Assembly: GCA_944472135.2 (NCBI GenBank)
Contig: OX235262.1
Span: forward strand, 82,124,903-82,188,902
DNA length: 64,000 bases
Source: Trichobilharzia regenti
Lineage: Eukaryota; Platyhelminthes; Trematoda; Strigeidida; Schistosomatidae
Direction: 5' to 3'
Below are positions 57,670-64,000 of the stretch, one piece after another. Every line of letters starts with the position of its first letter. Positions within the stretch are counted from its first letter, which is position 1. Position numbers and translations under genes: made by a program. The notes below the pieces were generated by a model. It saw nothing but the letters and a program-made list of their open reading frames with translations. It had not been told where the DNA came from and did no database searches.

Positions 57670-58910
57670 ACATGTAAGGTAAGGATTTCAATCCTTTATA
57701 TTATCTTATGTCCTCTTTTCGTTAGAAGATTTAGATGTATATTCATAATCTTTGTCTGTTCATAGCACAAGTATGCAAAGAGCATCATCTTTAGAAAGTG
57801 ATATTTTCAAGCCACTGATACCATAAGTTTAAAATAAATTTTGCATAAAGATTGATTTCCCTCTACTACTTGTCGCGCAGTATGTTTTTCAAATTGAATT
57901 TAAAGACTTAGAAATACGAAAGTGAGAATTCAGAAAAGTAGATGTGACTGTGTAATTACTCAGGAGTTCCGTTTCCGAAACACTTCTGGTGTCGCTGAAG
58001 TAGAAGATATATGAACTAGCAAATTACAGTGTTCTTTTCAGTTAAAGTATCTAGCATATGATATTAATTTCAGAAACTTCGTGTATTTTCATTCTTATTA
58101 TCTAAGATAAAAATACAATGAATTTAATCACGTGTAGTGTTGTGCCATTTAGACATATTTCAGTTTAAACATCTAGGAAGAGACAACTGAATTGGTCGAT
58201 ACGTATTAAACAATTAGTAGAAATAACACGAGCACTTGGATCCCCTCATCAGCAGTTTTTAGTTGGCTTACTTCGCATTCCATATCCATTTTATACCGCC
58301 CTGATCAATAGATTTTAAGTATTATGACCTGCACGAACTTTATTTTCGGTTGAAGACAGAAGTCTATGCCTACCTGATTTTTCTTGAAGAAATGAGTTTC
58401 ATTACCCACTTGTCAGCTGGAACTTCATCATATAACTATGCATGACTGTGGTTATTCATTTTACTCGAGTATTCATCAAGTGCAAATAGTACTTTTTGAG
58501 AAAGAGACCAAATTAATTTAGCTGTGATGAGTTTGTTCACCAAGTGCATTTCACATACACAATTTTGGATTGGTTAAAAAGTTATCATTGTAGAACTTTT
58601 CAAGTTAAAACAAATAATGGACGTTGAAAGTTGAATTTTCACTCTGAGGATTCCCATCTCGTTAAAAAATATTTTTCATTATAAAATATTAAAACTCTAG
58701 TGAAGCTTACTAATGATAATTTAAGGCAAAGAAATTTTTTGATAAAAGTAAGTTTTAGTCATGCGCTGATGATACATGTGATTTCTAATTTCTGTAAGTG
58801 TTTTTTCTTTCTTTCTATTTCTCTTACTCATGTGTTTCTTATGTATCTACTTAATCACAATCTCATATAAACATAGTTGGTAATTGTAATTGAATGTAGA
58901 GAAAACGCCC
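57670..58910. other. AT-rich spacer upstream of dynein light chain gene 3
   Basis: No repeats or frames of note were recognised. Confidence 0.35.
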
Positions 58911-58927
58911 TATATATATATAAATTG
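58911..58927 (+). promoter_or_regulatory. TATA-like box of dynein light chain gene 3
   Basis: A TATATATATATAAATTG run whose last TATATAAA lies about 87 bases upstream of the ATG at 59004, in line with the other two genes. Because the run is a dinucleotide repeat, the exact box is uncertain. Confidence 0.4.
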
Positions 58928-59003
58928 TATGCAAAGAAATAACTGACAAGCATAAACTTTATCAAATATCAGTAAACTCCTCTTCTTATTCTCATTAGAT
59001 ATC

Positions 59004-59194
59004 ATGTCACCACACAGAGCTATTGTGAAAAATACAAATCTACCGCCAGATATGCAAGATCAAGCAGTAAAGGCCTGCTTGAAAGCAATGACAACGTGTA
59101 GACATGATAAAGATGTCGCTGCGGCTATAAGGAATACATTTAATCAAAAGTATGGACGAACATGGCATTGTATTGTTGGAGGCAGTTTTGGCAG
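59004..59194 (+). CDS. Dynein light chain (LC8-like), gene 3, first exon
   Basis: The exon starts MSPHRAIVKNTNLPPDMQDQ and reaches QKYGRTWHCIVGGSFG, then breaks after two bases of the next codon at a GTAATT donor. It is 191 bases long, exactly as in gene 2. The first half is more divergent than in gene 2 (KACLKAMTTCRHDKDVAAA). The second exon is not certain. Two candidates both follow an AG and end in a stop: 59268-59340 (TGNFKSQFYCINDNFAS...) and 59429-59513 (IYTEIYKYKSEIVYEFIG...). The second has an intron of 234 bases and the better spacing of hydrophobic residues, but neither ends in the usual FKSG. The real exon may lie beyond the LINE at the right edge. Confidence 0.85.
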
Positions 59195-59514
59195 GTAATT
59201 CGATGGAAATTTGTATATGCGTATATATATATATATGTCTTTTACATTGGCTTTTGAAATGTTTCAGTACTGGTAATTTTAAGTCCCAGTTTTATTGTAT
59301 TAATGACAATTTTGCAAGTGATTTTAAGCGTCTTTTGTGATTTTGTTAATAATCAGTTGGTTTGGACCAGTTTAAGAACTTTTACTCAACCAGTATACCA
59401 TGTTTAATTAGTGATATTTGTCTGTCAGGATTTATACTGAAATATATAAATACAAATCTGAGATAGTTTATGAATTTATAGGCAGTCGAGTTTTTATGAA
59501 TACGATTTTATAGA

Positions 59515-60165
59515 AGTAGAATTTAGTGTCACTTTGAACATTTTTAGATAACATGTTACTTCCTGCTTCAACTTGTTTACCAAACGAAGAGACACACGGG
59601 GAAAAAACGGTATTTGTATTATGTTGCTACGTGTATATATCCCCTGAAAGACAAAGTAATTGTTCTAAGAAGACCAGAAAACACATAGCAAGCTGAATTT
59701 AGAACAACAGTTAGATCGTTCACAGTACGAAGTGTTATTTGGGATAAGCTAGCTTAGCTAACTAGAAACCGCTAACGAACAACTGAAAGTAACGTGATAA
59801 TGTATTAAATGGCCTTGATGCCTGACTATACACCTTCAGCTTATCCAGCCGACTAAAACAGTGATGGTCACCATTCAATATTGCAAAAAGTAAGCCATAA
59901 ACTAACAATTTCAAGACAGAATTCACTGTAAAAATACATTGTGTTTCAAGTTTTGTAAAGTAATACGAAACCCTGAGTGAATTCTTCCACAGTGGTCTTT
60001 CAGCTATTCTGATTTCTGTCTTCAGCACGTTCAGGTTTATGTTTAAGCGCTTATTACTGAGCAACTAGGGATACAATTAGAATAGGTGGTGCATTTTTGA
60101 GATAATACTTTATTAAACAGAGGTTCCAGTATAGATAAAGAGTATATCAAGGTATTCTTATTAAA
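59515..60165. other. Spacer without recognisable features
   Basis: The minus-strand frame 59762-60064 has no family motif. Confidence 0.35.
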
Positions 60166-60167
60166 TA

Positions 60168-61060
60168 TGCTGGAGGTAACTGTTATGTACTAGTTTTCCC
60201 TGTCGCCAAATTGTTATGTACTCGTCGCTAAATTGTTATTATGGTCTGGTCGAGAAACTAATAGTCCTGACGCGAGAAGGCGGAAATCAGAAGACCAGTA
60301 GGTTTGCGATGATACTTCTATTGTCCAAACACAAGGAGACGAAAATAAAATGGTCTCACACCAAAGTGGTAAGTAAAGTAAAGCCACAAGATTGTGAATG
60401 CGAAATATATATGAATGTTCCAGACAAAGCGTGGGAACAAATCATTAGACAGTCTTAACATGAATGGCTAATTATAATGGAGTGTCGATCCAAATATACA
60501 TAGCGAATATAGCAGACATGTCAACAACCATATATGGATATATGTCACCAAGCAACGGACTGTCAACAAACACTCATATTATATATAATATAATATAAGG
60601 AGAATATACATTATTAAAGGAGACAAGTTCACACAAGTGAAATGGTCACAGACTAAGCGAGCAAACAGCAAGAGAGACCAACATGCACACACACACATAA
60701 AATATATATATGTGGATACATATCAGTAACATAGATTATGTCTCACTGTAATGACAAAATAGATGAAGGCGTTTAAATAGGTGTTAGGCAGCACATAACT
60801 GTTTAATTTTGAGATAAGTCTTTTTCACTTGAAAGACTTAAAAAGTGAAATTGTTCTTCTGGATTATAAAAGTGAACTACCTAACCTAAGTAAATTTGCC
60901 GTGAGATGACAATTCTTCCGATTCTTTTCAACAGGGTTTCTAAGCTGAAATATCTGTTCAAAATATGTATCAGTTTTGCCTGTTATGAAATCTGTCGAAA
61001 TAATCGTTTTCAATGTTTAAACTGAGCACGTAAAGTTAATATTATTAAGGTGTGACTAAT
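60168..61060. other. Spacer with a short imperfect tandem repeat and AT/CA runs
   Basis: TGTTATGTACT...TCGCC/TAAAT units occur two to three times at 60182-60240. An AT-rich self-complementary run (TATTATATATAATATAATATAA) lies near 60578-60600 and a CA run near 60686-60698. No coding motif was seen. Confidence 0.4.
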
Positions 61061-61088
61061 GACTTTATTATTATTATTATTGTATCCT

Positions 61089-61700
61089 TTAGTTCCTAGA
61101 GGAACATAGGGCTTCAGCTGCGCACCTCCATTGACTTCGGTTTTCTGACAACTTTTTCACCCTGCTCCAGGTCTGTCCACATGCTTTCATCTCCTCCTCG
61201 CATGACCTCCTCCAAGTCACCCTTGGACGACCAACTCGCCGCCTCCCTTTCGGGTTCCACTCGAGGGCTTGTCTAGTGATGTCACTTGATGGTTTCCTCA
61301 GCGTATGGCCAATCCATCTCCATTTCTTTCTGCCTATTTGTTTCACAATCGGTTCCTGATTGGTTCGCTCCCAGAGATCCCTGTTGCTGATCTTTTCTGG
61401 CCATCTGATCTTGAGTATTGAGCGGAGACAGTTGTTAATGAAGGTTTGAAGTTTGTTTGAGATGCTCTTTATGACTCGCCAAGTCTCTGATCCGTATAGT
61501 AGCACTGACTTCACATTGGAGTTGAAAATCCGGATCTTATTTTTGATGCTGATGCTGTTGACCTCCACACAGATTTGAGAGTAATGAAAGCTTGTCTTGC
61601 TTTTCCGATTCTGGCTTTGATGTCCTCGTCAGTTCCGCCTGTAGTTGAGACGATGCTTCCCAGGTAGGTGAAGGAGGTTGTTTCTTTCAGGTTCTTCCCA
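61089..61700 (-). pseudogene. RTE LINE polyprotein, C-terminal region in shifted frames
   Basis: After the palm the frame is lost at 61708. About 61575-61700 continues in another frame with INGKNLKETTSFTYLGSIVS and ARIGKARQAFITLKSVWRST. A second shift near 61540 leads into the open frame 61568-61089 (NKIRIFNSNVKSVLLYGSET, KKWRWIGHTLRKP, GRRRVGRPRVTWRR), which ends EALCSSRN. Two frame breaks mark this copy as dead or contain assembly errors. Confidence 0.85.
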
Positions 61701-61707
61701 TTTATGC

Positions 61708-64000
61708 TTATTGTGGTCTGTTGTGTTGTTGATGTTGGCTAGGAATCTTCATCATCTCTGTTTTATCTATGTTCACGTGAAGTCCTATCTTTGATGCTTC
61801 TTCTGCCAACTTGTTACTTTTCACTTGCATATCTTCCAGTTTATGGGAAATCAGACATATATCATCGGCGAAATCCAGATCCTCCAAGTCTTTTGTGTCA
61901 GTCCATTTTATGCCTGTTCCCTCGTTGGTTGCCGTTGTCTGTCGCATTATCCAATCAATTGCAATCAGGAAGATCATTGGTGATAGTAGACAGCCTTGCC
62001 TCACTCCCGTCCTCACTTCGAAGGCTTCCGTAAGTTTCCCGTTGTGGATTACTTGGCATGCAGCATTGTCGTATAACTGTTGGATGAGGTGTATAATTGT
62101 CGATGGGACCCCGTAGTAGCGAAGTAGTTTCCAAATGACCTCTCGATCGACGCTGTCGAAGGCCTTTTCAAAGTCGATGAAGTTGAGATAGAGAGGTGAC
62201 TGCCATTCCAAGCTTTGTTCAATGATGATCCGTAGAGTGGCGATTTGATCAATACATGATTTGTTTCTCCTGAATCCAGCCTGTTCCGGACGAAGTTTTT
62301 CATCTAGGGCTTGTTTGATTCTCTCCAGGATGATGCGACTTAGTATCTTGCTTGGAATGGACAGAAGCATAATTCCACGCCAGTTTTTACATTGACTTAA
62401 GTCTCCTTTCTTTGGAAGTTTGAATAAGTAACTGTTCTTCCAATCCTCGGGTACTTTGCCCTCTTTCCACACCTTCTCCAGCAGTGGTGTCATCAAGTCC
62501 GCTGTTGTCTCTGGGTCTATTTTCAAAGCCTCTGCTGGGATTCCATCTGGTCCCGGTGTTTTCCCAGCTTTAAGCATCTTGATTGCATTCAGGACTTCTG
62601 ATTTCGTCGGGGGGTCAGTGTTCACTGGTAGTTCTGCTTCCGTTGTTGGTATTGCTGGACGTGTTGTAGGTGGCGGACGATTTAGAAGTCTTTTGAAGTG
62701 TTCAACCCAGTGCTTTCTCTGTTCCACCTCTTTGGTGATTGACTTTCCATTGTCGTCCTTTATTGGCTTAATCTGTGTCGAACGTTTGCCCGAAAGGTTC
62801 CTAGTTGTTTGGTAGAGTGTGGCGAGGTCTCCTTTGCCTGCAGCTTGTTCTGCTTCGTTTGCCATGGTTTCATAATATTTTCTTTTGTCTTCCCTGGCAC
62901 TTTTCTTCACTCTTTTGTTCAGTGTATTGTAGCTTGCATTCAGCTCCTGTTTTTGTTGCTCGTCAGTGCACTGGATAATCTTTTGCTTCACTGTCCTTCT
63001 CTCTTCTATTAGTTTCCAAGTGTCCGTAGTGAGCCACTGTTTGTCCTGTCTCTTTTTTCTGCCTAGAATTTCTATGCAGGTTTGGCTCCACACCGTTTTC
63101 AAGTTGTTCCAGTGCTTTTCAACGCCGACCTCTTCGCTAGTGTTGATTTGTGTCTCGGCTTTGTCCTTTATGCTTGCAATGAAGATGTCCTTTGTAGCCT
63201 GGTCCTTCAGCTTTTGAGTGTTGAACTTGGCTTGTGGTCTATCTGCAGCTCCTGATTCCCTGAAAGCTTTTAATTTGATTTGGATTGTCCCTTGTACGAG
63301 ATAGTGGTCTGAGCCAACGTCTGCTCCTCTTCTTGCTTTTGTGTCCAGTAGGCTGCGCCTCCACTTCCTTGAGATTGAGATGAAGTCGATTTGGTTTTTG
63401 GTTTGCCCGTCTGGTGACACCCATGTAGCCTTGTGGATATCTTTGTGCTTGTATACACTGCCACCAATCACCAGTTCGTTGAAGGCGCAGAAGTCGGCGA
63501 AGAGTTCTCCGTTTTCATTCATTTCTCCTAGAGCTTCTCTACCCATGATGAGTTCCCTTCCCGTATTGTCTGGTCCCAGTTTGGCGTTCATGTCTCCCAT
63601 TAGTATTTTCATGTCGCCAGCTGGAGTATTGTCCATTGTTGCCTGTAGTTGCCTGTAGAATTCTTCTTTCTTCTCGAGGTCTGCGTTGTTTGTGGGTGCA
63701 TAACATTGTATGATTGACACTTTCCTTCCTTTGGAGTTGAACCTGGCGGTCATTATCCTGGACGAAATCGCCTCCCATTGTATCAGGGCTTTCGTTGCCG
63801 TTGGTGACATCATGATAGCCACGCCCTCGGTGTGCGTGTGGTTATCTTCTGGGTGACCGGAGTAGATCACTGACTCACCTGTTGACAATTTGGTGAGTCC
63901 ACTCCCATTCCATCTGCTCTCACATATTCCCAGCACTTGTATTCCGTATCTTTTCATCTCGTTGGCGATCTGGGCAGCTTTCCTGTCTCGTACATAGTTC
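61708..64000 (-). pseudogene. RTE LINE endonuclease and reverse transcriptase
   Basis: Open from the window edge to 61708. The Met at 63957 is internal, since the frame continues upstream to the edge (VRDRKAAQIANEMKRYG). Endonuclease: GICESRWNGSG, IIQCYAPTN, KILMGDMNAKLG, NQIDFISISRKW and GADVGSDHYLV. RT: AGKTPGPDGIPAEALK, LPKKGDLSQCKNWRGI, LNFIDFEKAFDSVDR, GVRQGCLLSPMIFLIAIDW and the active site LDFADDICLISH. In this family the endonuclease nicks the target and RT copies the RNA at the nick. All catalytic motifs I can judge are intact; the damage is at the C-terminal end. Confidence 0.92.

Larger units (their letters stand above)
61060..64000 (-). mobile_element. RTE-type non-LTR retrotransposon, nearly full coding region, running off the right edge
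   Basis: On the minus strand it has an apurinic-type endonuclease, a reverse transcriptase and a C-terminal region. Its 3' end is an (AAT)n run near 61063-61082, typical for RTE elements. It resembles the schistosome SR2-like RTE group by domain order, but the family name is inferred. Fragments of the same or a related family occur at 41950, 50020, 52770 and 57350. The 5' end lies outside the window. Confidence 0.9.

Overview
The window looks like the genome of a schistosome (blood fluke, Trematoda). It holds dynein light chain genes of the kind that are expanded in schistosomes. It also holds Penelope-like retroelements with GIY-YIG domains, BEL/Pao and Ty3/Gypsy LTR elements, RTE- and CR1-like LINEs, and tRNA-headed short elements carrying hammerhead-ribozyme-like cores (Sm-alpha type). 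The sequence is AT-rich with introns and no operons. I cannot name the species.

Bases 1-30.5k are almost wholly LTR retrotransposons. A BEL/Pao 3' end (1-735) abuts a decayed Gypsy pol (about 740-3430), then about 5 kb with nothing recognisable. From 8418 to 26620 lies a stack of nested insertions that can be dated by their target-site duplications. An old BEL-type solo LTR (TSD ATACT) was split by a Gypsy element with 462-bp LTRs (TSD GACT). The Gypsy integrase was split by a BEL/Pao element with 359-bp LTRs (TSD GCGGT). That BEL element carries a head-to-head pair of Penelope-like elements near its 3' end and an unexplained 814-bp insert in its reverse transcriptase. A second, more decayed Gypsy copy follows (27.5-30.5k). 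All these elements have frameshifts or stops.

From 31.7k to 59.5k the window holds the only host genes I can support: three dynein light chain (LC8-type) genes, DLC1 (+, 31774-35405), DLC2 (-, 52325-54065) and DLC3 (+, from 59004). Each has a TATA-like box about 85-110 bp upstream of the ATG. Each first exon ends at the same place, after two bases of the codon following Phe-Gly. DLC2 is a complete 89-residue LC8-like protein in two exons. DLC1 has a very divergent second exon that I located by its phase, its length and its end motif. DLC3 has a clear first exon only. Introns and spacers are filled with fragments of Penelope-like elements, LINEs and short tRNA-headed elements.

From 61.06k to the right edge lies a long, nearly full RTE-type LINE on the minus strand, with endonuclease and reverse transcriptase. 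It runs off the window. No bacterial features, CRISPR arrays, rRNA genes or true tRNA genes were seen.
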